64,000 bases of DNA from an uncultured Bacteroidales bacterium (GCA_947303715.1 CAMYYY010000003.1:58694-122693), one strand, 5' to 3'; numbered from the stretch's first letter, positions 50,234 through 58,904 are shown. Translations and numbers: made by a program. Notes: generated by a model from the sequence alone, not told the origin.

Positions 50234-50560
50234 ATGTCAGAAGAAGAGAAATACCTCTTGGAGGAGCGCATCGTTGAGGTGCTGAAGACCGTCTATGACC
50301 CTGAAATCCCTGTCAATATATACGACTTGGGGCTCATCTACCGTATTGAGGTTATGGAAGATTCCAGCGTGGAGATTGACATGACCCTCACGGCACCCAA
50401 TTGTCCGGCAGCCGACTTCATCATGGAGGACGTCCGCCTGCGTGTAGAGGGCGTTAGCGGCGTTACGTCAGCTACTGTGAACCTCGTCTTTGAGCCCGAG
50501 TGGGATAAGGACATGATGAGCGACGAAGCCAAATTGGATTTGGGGTTTGATGTAGATTGA
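50234..50560 (+). CDS. sufT: MIP18/SufT-family iron-sulfur assembly protein
   Basis: 108 residues from MSEEEKYLLEERIVEVLKTV, 4 bp after radC. VYDPEIPVNIYDLGLIYRIEV, TLTAPNCPAADFIMEDV and VNLVFEPEWDKDMMSDEAK are the PF01883 signature, including the conserved cysteine of APNCP. Such proteins help insert Fe-S clusters. Gene symbol by family only. Confidence 0.88.
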   Translation: MSEEEKYLLEERIVEVLKTVYDPEIPVNIYDLGLIYRIEVMEDSSVEIDMTLTAPNCPAADFIMEDVRLRVEGVSGVTSATVNLVFEPEWDKDMMSDEAKLDLGFDVD

Positions 50561-50573
50561 AAAATGTAAGCTT

Positions 50574-51335
50574 ATGATATACTTTCTTTCCGATGCACAC
50601 CTCGGCTGCCGCGCCCTCCGCTGGAACCGCACGAGAGAACGTCGCCTGGTACGCTTCCTCGATAGCATCAAGACGAAGGCCTCGGCCGTTTATCTGCTGG
50701 GCGATATGTTCGACTATTGGTTTGAGTACCGCTACGTGGTGCCCAAGGGGCATGTCCGTTTCCTTGGCAAGATAGCTGAGCTGACCGACAGAGGCGTTGA
50801 AGTTCATTTCTTCATTGGCAATCACGACATCTGGTGCCACAACTACTTGAAGCGTGAGTGCGGCGTCATCATGCACTACAAACCCTACACCGTGGAGATT
50901 GAGGGCAAAGTGTTCTACATGGCTCACGGCGACGGGCTGGGCGATGAGGGCGACAAGAAATTCCACTTCCTGCGTCGTCTTTTCCACAGCCGTCTGTGCC
51001 AGCGGGCATTCTACCTGCTACACCCCGACTGGAGTGTGCGTCTTGGCCTGAAGTGGGCCGCCAATAGCCGCCGCAAGCACGAGCGCGAAGGACAGCCCGA
51101 GTACAAGGGCGAGGAGAACGAGCCGCTGGTGGTCTATTCGAAGAATTACCTGAAAAGCCATCCGGAAATCAACTATTTCCTCTATGGCCATCGCCATATC
51201 GAGCTTGACCTTCCCTTAGGTGACGAATGTCGGATGCTGATACTCGGCGATTGGGTGGACAAGTTCACATTTGCCACTTTCGACGGCGAACAGCTTGTTC
51301 TTCAACGCTATCTCGAAGGCGAGACCCGTCCTTGA
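50574..51335 (+). CDS. lpxH: UDP-2,3-diacylglucosamine diphosphatase (LpxH-like)
   Basis: 253 residues. Metallophosphoesterase motifs in order: FLSDAHLGC, LLGDMFDYWFEY, FFIGNHDIWC, MAHGDGLGDEG and YGHRHIELDLPL. LpxH releases lipid X and UMP in lipid A synthesis at the inner-membrane surface. 13 bp after the sufT-like gene. Confidence 0.9.
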   Translation: MIYFLSDAHLGCRALRWNRTRERRLVRFLDSIKTKASAVYLLGDMFDYWFEYRYVVPKGHVRFLGKIAELTDRGVEVHFFIGNHDIWCHNYLKRECGVIMHYKPYTVEIEGKVFYMAHGDGLGDEGDKKFHFLRRLFHSRLCQRAFYLLHPDWSVRLGLKWAANSRRKHEREGQPEYKGEENEPLVVYSKNYLKSHPEINYFLYGHRHIELDLPLGDECRMLILGDWVDKFTFATFDGEQLVLQRYLEGETRP

Positions 51336-51375
51336 TGCATATAATAGAATAAGGAAAGTAAAACACATAAACGAT

Positions 51376-52770
51376 ATGAGAAAGATAACGTCAACGACCC
51401 TTCTGGCATTTGCCATCCTGATAGCGATGCCTTTGGCGGCGCAGGAAAGTACGCGCTCCATCAGTGACAAGGAAATCATCAAGACGGGCTGGAACATCGG
51501 CATCCTGCCTGTGATTGGCTACGACAGTGACCTCGGTTTCCAGTACGGCATTTGTAGCGACATCTTCAACTATGGCGACGGCACCCGCTATCCCTCCTAC
51601 GACTACAAAATCAACATCGAAGCCAGCACCTACACCAAGGGCTCGAGCGTCCTGCGCACATACGGCGACTTCAAGACCCTCATCCCCGACGGCAAGCTCT
51701 TCTTCGACGTCACCTACTTCAACGCGCCGAAGTTCGAGTTCTACGGCTTCAACGGCTTTGCCTCGTACCCTATTCCCAATATGGCCGTGTTTGGTACTAG
51801 CCCCACCAACGTCTCCTCTTTGGAACCTTTCTTGCCTAGGGAAGGCAAGAAAACTGCTTTCAACTGGATGTCACGCAACCAGTTCCGCGCGGTAGTCAGT
51901 ATGCAGAAGAAGATTTCCGGAAGTTTGAATTGGACGGCCGGATTGGCTTATTACAACATTAAGACGGGCGACATCAATCGCGACAAACTTGCAGGCAACG
52001 ATGCCGAAAAAAAAGAATGGTATGCCAATCAGCTGACTCTTTATAATTTCTACAACGAGTTTGGGTTGATAACCCCCGAGGAAGCCGAGGGCGGCAATGT
52101 CACCCAGCTGAAAGCAGGCCTTACCTACGACACCCGCGATCACGACAGCGACCCTACGCGGGGCGTCAACATCGAAGCCACCTTCTACTACGCTCCCGAC
52201 ATCCTCGACCGTACCGATACCTACAACCACACCAACGGCGGTATCCTCTTCATGGGCAGTCATTACGTCCCCGTCGTGGGCGACAAACTCACCCTGGCCT
52301 ACCGTCTTGGGGCACAATACACGTTGTTTGGCAATGTTCCCTTCTACTTCTGCAACAATATGAACACTATGTTCTTCCGCAAGATGTACACGGAGGGTCT
52401 GGGCGGTAATGCCTCCGTGCGCGGCATCCTTCGGAATAGCGTTATCGGCGACGGCTTTGCTTTGCTGAATGCGGAGCTGCGTTGGCGCATCGTGGAGTTC
52501 CGTTTCATCAACCAGAACTGGGGCTTTGCCATCAATCCGTTCTTCGACTGCGGACAGGTCATTAAGCCGCATAAGCTTGATCTCCAAAAACGCTCTGATT
52601 TCTTGGGTGCCTATAGCTGGGAGGACGAACATCTCCATTGCTCCGCGGGCTGCGGAGTCAAACTGGTGATGAACCACAACATGGTCGTTTCCTTCGAGGC
52701 TGCTAAAGCCTTCAGCGCCCGCGATGGTATAGGGCTTTGGACGAATATCGGCTTTAACTACCTATTCTGA
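51376..52770 (+). CDS. Omp85/BamA-like outer-membrane barrel protein
   Basis: 464 residues from MRKITSTTLLAFAILIAMPL, a signal peptide ending LAAQ. After a short periplasmic part (ILPVIGYDSDLGFQYG) the rest is a beta barrel ending in FNYLF with a terminal aromatic residue. LGGNASVRGILRNSVIG is the VRG block of the Omp85 superfamily. No POTRA domains precede the barrel, so it is not BamA itself. Small Omp85 proteins of this kind are of unsettled function. Its position after lpxH hints at envelope biogenesis. Its stop overlaps the next ATG. Confidence 0.85.
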   Translation: MRKITSTTLLAFAILIAMPLAAQESTRSISDKEIIKTGWNIGILPVIGYDSDLGFQYGICSDIFNYGDGTRYPSYDYKINIEASTYTKGSSVLRTYGDFKTLIPDGKLFFDVTYFNAPKFEFYGFNGFASYPIPNMAVFGTSPTNVSSLEPFLPREGKKTAFNWMSRNQFRAVVSMQKKISGSLNWTAGLAYYNIKTGDINRDKLAGNDAEKKEWYANQLTLYNFYNEFGLITPEEAEGGNVTQLKAGLTYDTRDHDSDPTRGVNIEATFYYAPDILDRTDTYNHTNGGILFMGSHYVPVVGDKLTLAYRLGAQYTLFGNVPFYFCNNMNTMFFRKMYTEGLGGNASVRGILRNSVIGDGFALLNAELRWRIVEFRFINQNWGFAINPFFDCGQVIKPHKLDLQKRSDFLGAYSWEDEHLHCSAGCGVKLVMNHNMVVSFEAAKAFSARDGIGLWTNIGFNYLF

Positions 52771-52778
52771 TGCCCTGC

Positions 52779-53678
52779 ATGAAGACAAAGTTATTCCCGC
52801 TTATCTGCCTTGTGCTTGTGGCGTGCGGCAATCCAGCCTCTCCCCAGCCCTCCCCTGAAGGGAAGGGGGCTCAGCAGGAAAGGGTTCCCACCGATGACAC
52901 CAACGCCACAGGACTTGCAGCCTTCCCCCTTACGGGGAAGCGGGGAGAGAGTCCTTCTCCCCTCCTTCAGGAGGGGTCGGGGGAGGCCCTTCTGGAGCTG
53001 CCCCGCTTAGAGGTGCCGCGTAGCGGCGAGCGTATGCTTGTGCACGAGGGCTTCCGCATCTCCTACAACCAGAGCTGGCTCATCCCCAACTGGGTGGCCT
53101 ATGAACTGACGAAAGAAGAGACACGGGGCGACGTCGAGCGTACGGACTATTTTGACGTTGACCCCACGCTGAAGGGGCGTCAGGCCCGATTTGCCGACTA
53201 TAGCCATACCGGCTACGACCGAGGACACATGGCTCCGGCGGGCGATATGAAGTGGAGCAAAGAGGCGATGGACGCCTGCTTCTACCTGACGAATATCTGT
53301 CCCCAGAACCACAACCTCAACAAAGGCGACTGGAACGACCTTGAGAACGCCTGCCGGCGCTGGGCACGTCGTTACGGACGGGCATGGATTGTGACGGGAC
53401 CCATCGTTACCTCGCGCGAGCCCAAGACCATAGGCGACCGTCATGTGGTGGTGCCCGATGCCTTCTTCAAGGTGGTACTGGCGCCCAATGGGAAAAAGTA
53501 CGAGGGTATTGCCTTCGTTATGGACAACAAAGCCGGCAACGGACAGTACATGGACGACTACCGCACCATCGACGAGGTGGAGAACCTCACGGGTATCGAC
53601 TTCTTCCACGCCCTGCCCGACGGCGTGGAGGACAGCGTGGAATCTTCCGTCGACATAAAGTTCTGGGAACGGAACTGA
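52779..53678 (+). CDS. DNA/RNA non-specific endonuclease (NUC1 type), lipoprotein
   Basis: 299 residues from MKTKLFPLICLVLVACGNPA, a lipoprotein signal with cysteine after LVA; an ATG at 52770 would add three residues. The catalytic motif DRGHMAPAGDMK (near residue 150) and the metal-binding asparagine region TNICPQNHNLNKGDWNDLE are intact. Residues 25-75 are a spacer made largely from the dispersed double-hairpin element (PQPSPEGKG and SPLLQEGSGEA). NUC1 enzymes cut DNA and RNA without sequence preference, here probably outside the cytoplasm for nutrient scavenging or defence. Confidence 0.92.
   Translation: MKTKLFPLICLVLVACGNPASPQPSPEGKGAQQERVPTDDTNATGLAAFPLTGKRGESPSPLLQEGSGEALLELPRLEVPRSGERMLVHEGFRISYNQSWLIPNWVAYELTKEETRGDVERTDYFDVDPTLKGRQARFADYSHTGYDRGHMAPAGDMKWSKEAMDACFYLTNICPQNHNLNKGDWNDLENACRRWARRYGRAWIVTGPIVTSREPKTIGDRHVVVPDAFFKVVLAPNGKKYEGIAFVMDNKAGNGQYMDDYRTIDEVENLTGIDFFHALPDGVEDSVESSVDIKFWERN
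52840..52990. repeat. Double-hairpin dispersed element inside the nuclease gene
   Basis: CCCTCCCCTGAAGGGAAGGG and CCCCTCCTTCAGGAGGGG flank an extra, related hairpin CTTCCCCCTTACGGGGAAG. The copy is longer than those at 21968 and 60418 but is read in the same frame. Confidence 0.85.
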
Positions 53679-53879
53679 AGCTTCTGCTCAGCAGGCAGCA
53701 AACAAGGCAATAAGGACGTCAAATTCCGGAAAAATTCCAGCCTATGGAACTTTTTTTCCATTTGATGGAATTTTTAGGGAAGTTGATACTGGTGTTTCGT
53801 GGAGGTGCGCCAGTAGCTGGGAGAATACATCTGCCAAAATACTTTTTGTCTTAAAATATCTTATTTTTTTCCTTTTTTG

Positions 53880-53911
53880 TTTGCGCGCGCGAAGGATTCT
53901 TTGTAATTTTG
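53880..53911 (+). promoter_or_regulatory. Promoter of the cytochrome-SUMF1 operon
   Basis: TTTG (53880-53883), 20 bp, TAATTTTG (53904-53911). The predicted transcript begins about 20 nt before the ATG at 53942. Three TGGAA-type repeats lie further upstream (53735-53775). Confidence 0.75.
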
Positions 53912-53941
53912 GCCAATTTTGAGTGAAGAGGCAGGTTTAGC

Positions 53942-55480
53942 ATGAAGAAGCGTTCAAAGAAGGTGAAGAGAGGCTGGCTCGTGGGACTTTTCGGAGCCGT
54001 TGTAGGCATGGCGCTTACGCTCGTTGCCGTGCACTTCTGGGAACGTAGCTCGACGAACGAGAGCTGTGCCATGTGCCATGTGCACCCCAAGGCTGAGGAG
54101 AGCTGGAAACTCTCGTCGCATTACAACAACTCCAGCGGCACGAAGACCGATTGCGCCGCCTGCCACCTGCCTCCGAAGAACACCTTTGCCCACTTTATCG
54201 CCAAGACGCGCATAGGCATGAAGGACATCTGGGGCTATCTTACCAAGAAGAGCGAGAACATCGACTGGGAGAGCAAGGGCGAGCTGGAGCACGCCGTGAA
54301 GATTGTCTACAACAGCTCGTGCAAGACGTGCCACGTCAACCTGTTCCCCGCCGGCATCAGCGATGACGGCATTTCGGCCCATCTCTACTATGAGGAAAAC
54401 GAGAAGAAGCTGGGCCTCCAATGCATCAGCTGCCATCTGGACGTGGGGCATTATAACCCCAACTATAGCCACGCCAAGATGGTGGGCGTGCCGCGTCCAA
54501 AGGCGCGCGGCGACATTTATACGGATCCCGCTACCGTCACCTCCTTCGCCAACTTCAAGGAGCAGATTCCCGCAACGGACATCGATATCCCTATGATAGC
54601 CATACCGGGCGGCACGTTCCTCATGGGAAGCAATAAGAAAGACGCTTACAGCCAGCCTGATGAGTGGCCGCAGCATATGGTGAGCGTCTCGTCGTTCTTC
54701 ATGAGTGAGACTGAAATCACGTGGGATCAGTATTGGACGTTCTATGCCGAAACCATGTCTGAAGGCCGCACGCCGCCCGAGGTTATCTACGCCAACAACA
54801 ATCGCGACGACGTGGATGCCGTCAGCGGCCCCACGCCGCCCTTCGGCAACCCCGACCAGGGGTGGGGCATGGGCGACCGTCCCGCTATCACGATGACACA
54901 CTATGCCGCTCAGACCTTCTGCCAGTGGCTTTCGCTGAAGACGGGCCGTCACTACCGCCTGCCTACCGAAGCAGAGTGGGAGTATGCGGCACGCGGAGGT
55001 ACGGAGACGCCCTACTTCTTCGACGGCAAGCCCCAGCGCTTCACCAGCAAAAGCCTGAAGAACCGCATCTTCGGAGCAGACACGACGGGCATCAACCGCT
55101 ATGCCATCTACACCGTCAACAGCCGCAACCGCACGCAGGAGCCCACACGGGTGCAAGCCAATCCCTTCGGCTTGAAGAACATGCTGGGTAACGTGCTGGA
55201 GTATTGCTCCGACTGGTATAGCGCCGATGCCTATGCGCAGACACCCGACGGCGCCGTTGACCCGCAAGGCCCTGCCAGCGGTACGGAGCATGTCGTACGA
55301 GGTGGTAACTATGCCGACGATGCCGTTGACCTTCGTAGCGCCACCCGTGCCCATACCGAGCACGATGCCTGGCTCCGCACCGACCCGCAGAATCCCAAGA
55401 GTATCTGGTGGTATTCCGACATCAAGGGCATCGGCTTCCGTATTGTCTGCGAAGTCCCTCCTTTCCTCATCACCCAATAA
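53942..55480 (+). CDS. Tetraheme NapC/NirT-type cytochrome fused to SUMF1/FGE-like domain
   Basis: 512 residues. A membrane anchor (GWLVGLFGAVVGMALTLVAV) precedes four CxxCH heme sites, CAMCH (42), CAACH (70), CKTCH (127) and CISCH (161), the pattern of NapC/NirT quinol dehydrogenases. From residue 218 a SUMF1 domain follows: IPGGTFLMGS, SSFFMSETEITWDQY, LPTEAEWEYAARGG, NMLGNVLEYCSDWY, VVRGGNYADDAVDLRSA, GIGFRIVCE. The two cysteines that bind copper in true formylglycine-generating enzymes are absent, so it probably has another role. The fusion suggests electron transfer between the quinone pool and a periplasmic reaction run with the next two genes. Confidence 0.9.
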   Translation: MKKRSKKVKRGWLVGLFGAVVGMALTLVAVHFWERSSTNESCAMCHVHPKAEESWKLSSHYNNSSGTKTDCAACHLPPKNTFAHFIAKTRIGMKDIWGYLTKKSENIDWESKGELEHAVKIVYNSSCKTCHVNLFPAGISDDGISAHLYYEENEKKLGLQCISCHLDVGHYNPNYSHAKMVGVPRPKARGDIYTDPATVTSFANFKEQIPATDIDIPMIAIPGGTFLMGSNKKDAYSQPDEWPQHMVSVSSFFMSETEITWDQYWTFYAETMSEGRTPPEVIYANNNRDDVDAVSGPTPPFGNPDQGWGMGDRPAITMTHYAAQTFCQWLSLKTGRHYRLPTEAEWEYAARGGTETPYFFDGKPQRFTSKSLKNRIFGADTTGINRYAIYTVNSRNRTQEPTRVQANPFGLKNMLGNVLEYCSDWYSADAYAQTPDGAVDPQGPASGTEHVVRGGNYADDAVDLRSATRAHTEHDAWLRTDPQNPKSIWWYSDIKGIGFRIVCEVPPFLITQ

Positions 55481-55514
55481 TCCCATCGTCCATAACCCCC
55501 AAAACTCAATAACA

Positions 55515-56858
55515 ATGGAAAATATCAACAGAAGAAAATTCCTCGCCACCACCGCTAAGCTTGGTCTGGCGAGTGCAGTCACTCCCGCGTTCCTCACCTC
55601 CTGCACCTCCAAGGAGCCCAAGATGGTTCCTCTGCGTGCCGAGGGCGAGTACTATGTTCCTGAACTCCCCGACAAGGCCATTGATGGCCGCGAACTGAAG
55701 GTCGGCCTCGTGGGCTGCGGCGGACGTGGTTCGGGTGCTATCGGCGATGTCCTCGATGCTGCCGACGGCATCAAGGTAACGGCATTGGGCGATGTCTTCA
55801 TCGACCGTCTCAACGGCGTCCGTGCCCAGCTTGCAAAGCGCGGCCAGAACGTCCCCGACGAGGGCGTCTTCATTGGCTTTGACGCCTACAAGAAGGTCAT
55901 CGACTCGGGTGTCGATATGGTTATTCTCACCACGCCTCCCGTCTTCCGTCCCGAGCATTTCCGCTACGCTACGGAGAAGGGTGTCCACTCGTTCCTTGAG
56001 AAACCTATTGCCGTTGACCCCAAGGGCTACCGCACCGTCATCGCAGCAGCCCGTCAGGCTAAGGCCAAGAATCTCTGCGTCGTCACCGGTACGCAGCGTC
56101 ACCATCAGCGCTGCTATGTGGAAGCTTTCAAGCTGATTCAGCAGGGTATCATCGGCGAAATCACCGGCGGTAACGTCTATTGGAACGGCGGCATGCTTTG
56201 GTATCGCGAACGCGAACAGGGCTGGAGTGATATGGAATGGATGATTCGCGACTGGGTGAACTGGAAGTGGCTTTCAGGCGACCATATCGTTGAACAGCAC
56301 GTCCACAATATCGATGTCTTCATGTGGATGACCGGTATGAAACCCGTCAGCGCTACAGGCTTCGGTAGTCGCCAGCGCCGCATCACGGGCGACCAGTACG
56401 ACAACTTCAGCGTCGATTTCACCTTCCCCAACGGCATCCATCTGCACAGCATGTGCCGCCAGATTGACGGCTGCTCCAACCGTGTCAGCGAGTTCGTCCA
56501 GGGCGCCAAGGGCTCGTGGAACAGCGAAAACAACGAAATCCGCGACCTGCAGGGCAACCTCCTTTGGAAGTACGACGACAAGGCAGCTGGCGAAAAGTAC
56601 AAGCAGCACAACCCCTACGTCCTCGAACACGTCGACTGGGTGAACCACATCCGTAAGAACGAAGGCCATGAAGAGGCTACCGAGACGGCTGAGTCCTCGT
56701 TGGCTGGTGTTATGGGACGCGAGTCGGCCTACACGGGCCAGACCGTGACGTGGGAGCAGATGTCTGCCTCTCCGCTGGACTACTTGCCCGCCAAACTTGA
56801 GATAGGCCCGATGGATATGTCGCAATATACCGTTCAGGTTCCAGGTAAGGGCAGATAA
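55515..56858 (+). CDS. Gfo/Idh/MocA-family oxidoreductase, exported (Tat-type signal)
   Basis: 447 residues from MENINRRKFLATTAKLGLAS, with twin arginines and then a lipobox LTSC. The Rossmann nucleotide-binding loop is VGLVGCGGRGSGAIGD near residue 65, and the family lysine lies in HSFLEKPIAVDPKGY. The C-terminal half is the usual beta-sheet substrate domain. Such enzymes oxidise or reduce sugar hydroxyls with tightly bound NAD(P). Export in folded form by Tat is expected for a cofactor protein. It lies between the heme-SUMF1 fusion (34 bp) and a TIM-barrel isomerase (32 bp), suggesting a shared pathway on sugars or glycosides. Confidence 0.92.
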   Translation: MENINRRKFLATTAKLGLASAVTPAFLTSCTSKEPKMVPLRAEGEYYVPELPDKAIDGRELKVGLVGCGGRGSGAIGDVLDAADGIKVTALGDVFIDRLNGVRAQLAKRGQNVPDEGVFIGFDAYKKVIDSGVDMVILTTPPVFRPEHFRYATEKGVHSFLEKPIAVDPKGYRTVIAAARQAKAKNLCVVTGTQRHHQRCYVEAFKLIQQGIIGEITGGNVYWNGGMLWYREREQGWSDMEWMIRDWVNWKWLSGDHIVEQHVHNIDVFMWMTGMKPVSATGFGSRQRRITGDQYDNFSVDFTFPNGIHLHSMCRQIDGCSNRVSEFVQGAKGSWNSENNEIRDLQGNLLWKYDDKAAGEKYKQHNPYVLEHVDWVNHIRKNEGHEEATETAESSLAGVMGRESAYTGQTVTWEQMSASPLDYLPAKLEIGPMDMSQYTVQVPGKGR

Positions 56859-56890
56859 TTTCTTATTTCTAACTTGAAAAACTTTTAGAG

Positions 56891-57811
56891 ATGAATTGTC
56901 GCAAATTCTTCAAGACATCCCTTGCTGGTGCTGCTGTCGCCAGCATGACGTCGCCCCTTGCTGCGCTAACCTCGTGCACTTCAGCACCCAAGGTTAAGAC
57001 CCCAAGCGTTCCTCTCAAGCTTTCCTTCCAGGAGGGTATAGCTCCCGGCAAGTCGCTTGCTGAAAAGCTCGACTACATGGAAAACCTCGGCATCGTCGGC
57101 TTTGAGCCCGGCGGAGGTAATCTGGCCAAACGTGTGAACGAAATCAGCCAGGCATTGAATGGCCGCAACATCAAAGTGTCGGCCATCTGCGCAGGTTTCT
57201 CGGGTTTCATTCTTGCTGAAGACCCCGCTGTCAAAGCGCAGTTTGACTCCACTATGCGCGACATCGTCGCCGCAGCTGGTCAACTCGACTCTACGGGTGT
57301 CATTATGGTGCCTGCCTTCAATGGCCAAAAGCCCTGTCTGCCCCACAACCGCGAGACGCGCGACTACCTTTGCGAACAACTTCACGAGCTGGGTGAGTAC
57401 GCTCTCAAGTGTGGCACGACCGTTATCCTTGAGCCCCTCAATCGTGGCGAATGCTTCTATCTCCGTCTTGTTGCCGATGCTGCTGCTATCTGCCGCGACT
57501 CCAAAAGCGACGGCGTGAAATGCATGGGCGACTTCTGGCATATGATGGAGGAGACATCCGACTACGGAGCCTTCATGTCGGCGGGTACAAAGTACTTGCA
57601 GCATGTCCACATGGCTTCACGTGGACGCCGCATCATGCCTGGCGAGGACGGCGACAAGGACAACTATGTCGATGGCTTCCGTGCTCTCCAGCAGTTGGGC
57701 TACGACAAGTATGTCAGCTTCGAGTGCGGTACTGCTGGCAAACGCGAGGAAACCGTTCCCGCTGCCGTAGAGCTCCTTCGTGCCCAATGGGAGCAGGCTG
57801 CCAACTTGTAA
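56891..57811 (+). CDS. TIM-barrel sugar isomerase/epimerase family protein, exported
   Basis: 306 residues from MNCRKFFKTSLAGAAVASMT, a signal with a single Arg-Lys rather than twin arginines, and a lipobox LTSC. The metal-binding residues of the xylose-isomerase-like TIM barrel fall in VILEPLNRGE (Glu), MGDFWHMM (Asp/His), HVHMASRGR (His) and VSFECGTAG (Glu). Family members isomerise or epimerise sugars, and exported ones accompany Gfo/Idh/MocA oxidoreductases. Third gene of the operon. Confidence 0.9.
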   Translation: MNCRKFFKTSLAGAAVASMTSPLAALTSCTSAPKVKTPSVPLKLSFQEGIAPGKSLAEKLDYMENLGIVGFEPGGGNLAKRVNEISQALNGRNIKVSAICAGFSGFILAEDPAVKAQFDSTMRDIVAAAGQLDSTGVIMVPAFNGQKPCLPHNRETRDYLCEQLHELGEYALKCGTTVILEPLNRGECFYLRLVADAAAICRDSKSDGVKCMGDFWHMMEETSDYGAFMSAGTKYLQHVHMASRGRRIMPGEDGDKDNYVDGFRALQQLGYDKYVSFECGTAGKREETVPAAVELLRAQWEQAANL

Positions 57812-57816
57812 TAAAT

Positions 57817-57919
57817 AGGAGTGCAGGAGTTCAGAAGTTCAGGAGTCACAGACAATAGATTTGTAAAAATCATATCAACTAATCGTCTGAACTCCTATAT
57901 TTCCGAACTCCTGAACTCC
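57817..57919. repeat. Inverted-repeat element of GGAGTTCAG units
   Basis: Tandem units AGGAGTGC, AGGAGTTC, AGAAGTTC and AGGAGTCA (57817-57848) are mirrored by CTGAACTCCT, CCGAACTCCT and GAACTCC (57887-57919). It fills the gap between the isomerase and SGNH hydrolase genes. A half copy (TTTAGGAGTACAGGAGTATA) lies at 45661-45680. Confidence 0.75.
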
Positions 57920-57936
57920 CCAATAATTTGTATATC

Positions 57937-58767
57937 ATGAAACGCCTTTTCCTGTTATTGATTGCTACAATGGGTTTCGCCCTGTGCTCGCTGGCACAGA
58001 GCATGATAGTCCATGAGAGCACCAACGAGACAACGGTTTACAACGTCTCTGCGGTGGATAGCGTGACGTTCAGCGACACCTCCCTCCTTCCCGAAGGTAG
58101 CGTCAGTTCCACTACGGTGGAGGTGAACGGCCGCTGGTGCAGTCTCGGTACTTCCATCACGTGGTACAACGACAATGTCTCCTTTGCTGGAGGCGCTTTT
58201 ACGCGCGGCTATCAGGATCGCGTGATGGACAAGCTCCACTTCCAGAAGCTCTTCAACCGCGGCGTCAACGCCGGCACGCTTAGCTCGGCCTACGATGCCA
58301 TCGTCCGTGCCGATTACTACACCATCGAGCACGGCATCAACGACTGGGGGCATTGCGTCAAAGTAGGCAGTTTCGAGGACGACTACATCGGCCAGAAGGA
58401 CAACACCACGTTTGCCTACCAGTATCGCCGCATCATCGACCGCATTTTCAAGGTCAACAAGAGTGCTAAAGTGGTGCTTTGCACGCCGCGCAAGGCCTAC
58501 GGCTTCGGCGACTACCTGCCTGCTCATTGTTATGACCCTATGGTGGCATCTGATGGTACGAAAATCTATTTGAAGGAATATGCCGACCTCATTCGTCAGA
58601 TTGCCGAGTACGAGGGATTCCCCGTTGCCGACTGGTTTGCTGAGTGCGGCGGGCAGAACGACCTCTCCATGCAGTCCATCGACGTAGCCCTTCATCCCAA
58701 CGACGTGGGCTATCAGCGCATGGCCAATGTTCTTATTCAGGCTCTTCAGAAGGTGATTGTGCCGTAA
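57937..58767 (+). CDS. SGNH/GDSL-type hydrolase, exported
   Basis: 276 residues from MKRLFLLLIATMGFALCSLA. After the signal peptide, IVHESTNETTVYNVSAVDSVTFSD is a short leader seen on many Prevotella exported proteins. The SGNH blocks are WCSLGTSITWYND (GTS in place of the usual GDS, nucleophile Ser kept), EHGINDWGH (the Asn block) and DVALHPNDVGYQRM (the His block). Such enzymes deacylate sugars or lipids. Substrate unknown. Confidence 0.85.
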   Translation: MKRLFLLLIATMGFALCSLAQSMIVHESTNETTVYNVSAVDSVTFSDTSLLPEGSVSSTTVEVNGRWCSLGTSITWYNDNVSFAGGAFTRGYQDRVMDKLHFQKLFNRGVNAGTLSSAYDAIVRADYYTIEHGINDWGHCVKVGSFEDDYIGQKDNTTFAYQYRRIIDRIFKVNKSAKVVLCTPRKAYGFGDYLPAHCYDPMVASDGTKIYLKEYADLIRQIAEYEGFPVADWFAECGGQNDLSMQSIDVALHPNDVGYQRMANVLIQALQKVIVP

Positions 58768-58792
58768 GGTTGAAGGGGAGAAGAAGAGAAAA

Positions 58793-58820
58793 GGTCACCA
58801 TCTCGGTGACCTTTTTCTTT
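58793..58820 (+). terminator. Terminator of the SGNH hydrolase gene
   Basis: GGTCACC (58793-58799) pairs perfectly with GGTGACC (58805-58811), followed by TTTTTCTTTT. Confidence 0.88.
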
Positions 58821-58831
58821 TCCATATTAGG

Positions 58832-58904
58832 TGACCCGTTTGGGGCTCGAACCCAAGACCCCATCCTTAAAAGGGATGTGCTCTACCTACTGAGCTAACG
58901 AGTC
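58832..58904 (-). tRNA. tRNA-Lys (anticodon TTT)
   Basis: Minus strand, 73 nt. The acceptor stem GACTCGT pairs with ACGGGTC (one G-T pair). D-arm TAGCTCAGTAGGTAGAGCA, anticodon stem-loop CATCC-CTTTTAA-GGATG with anticodon TTT, and T-loop GGTTCGAGCCC all fit. The 3' CCA is not encoded (CCT follows the discriminator A). Confidence 0.97.

Noticed and set aside
53942..55480. A true formylglycine-generating enzyme for sulfatases
   Set aside because: The copper-binding cysteine pair is absent from the VVRGGNYADDAVDLRSA region and no sulfatase gene is in the window.
53954..55621. 555-codon open frame on the minus strand opposite the cytochrome-SUMF1 gene
   Set aside because: It lies entirely over heme and SUMF1 coding sequence and has no recognisable domain or promoter; it is an antisense shadow.
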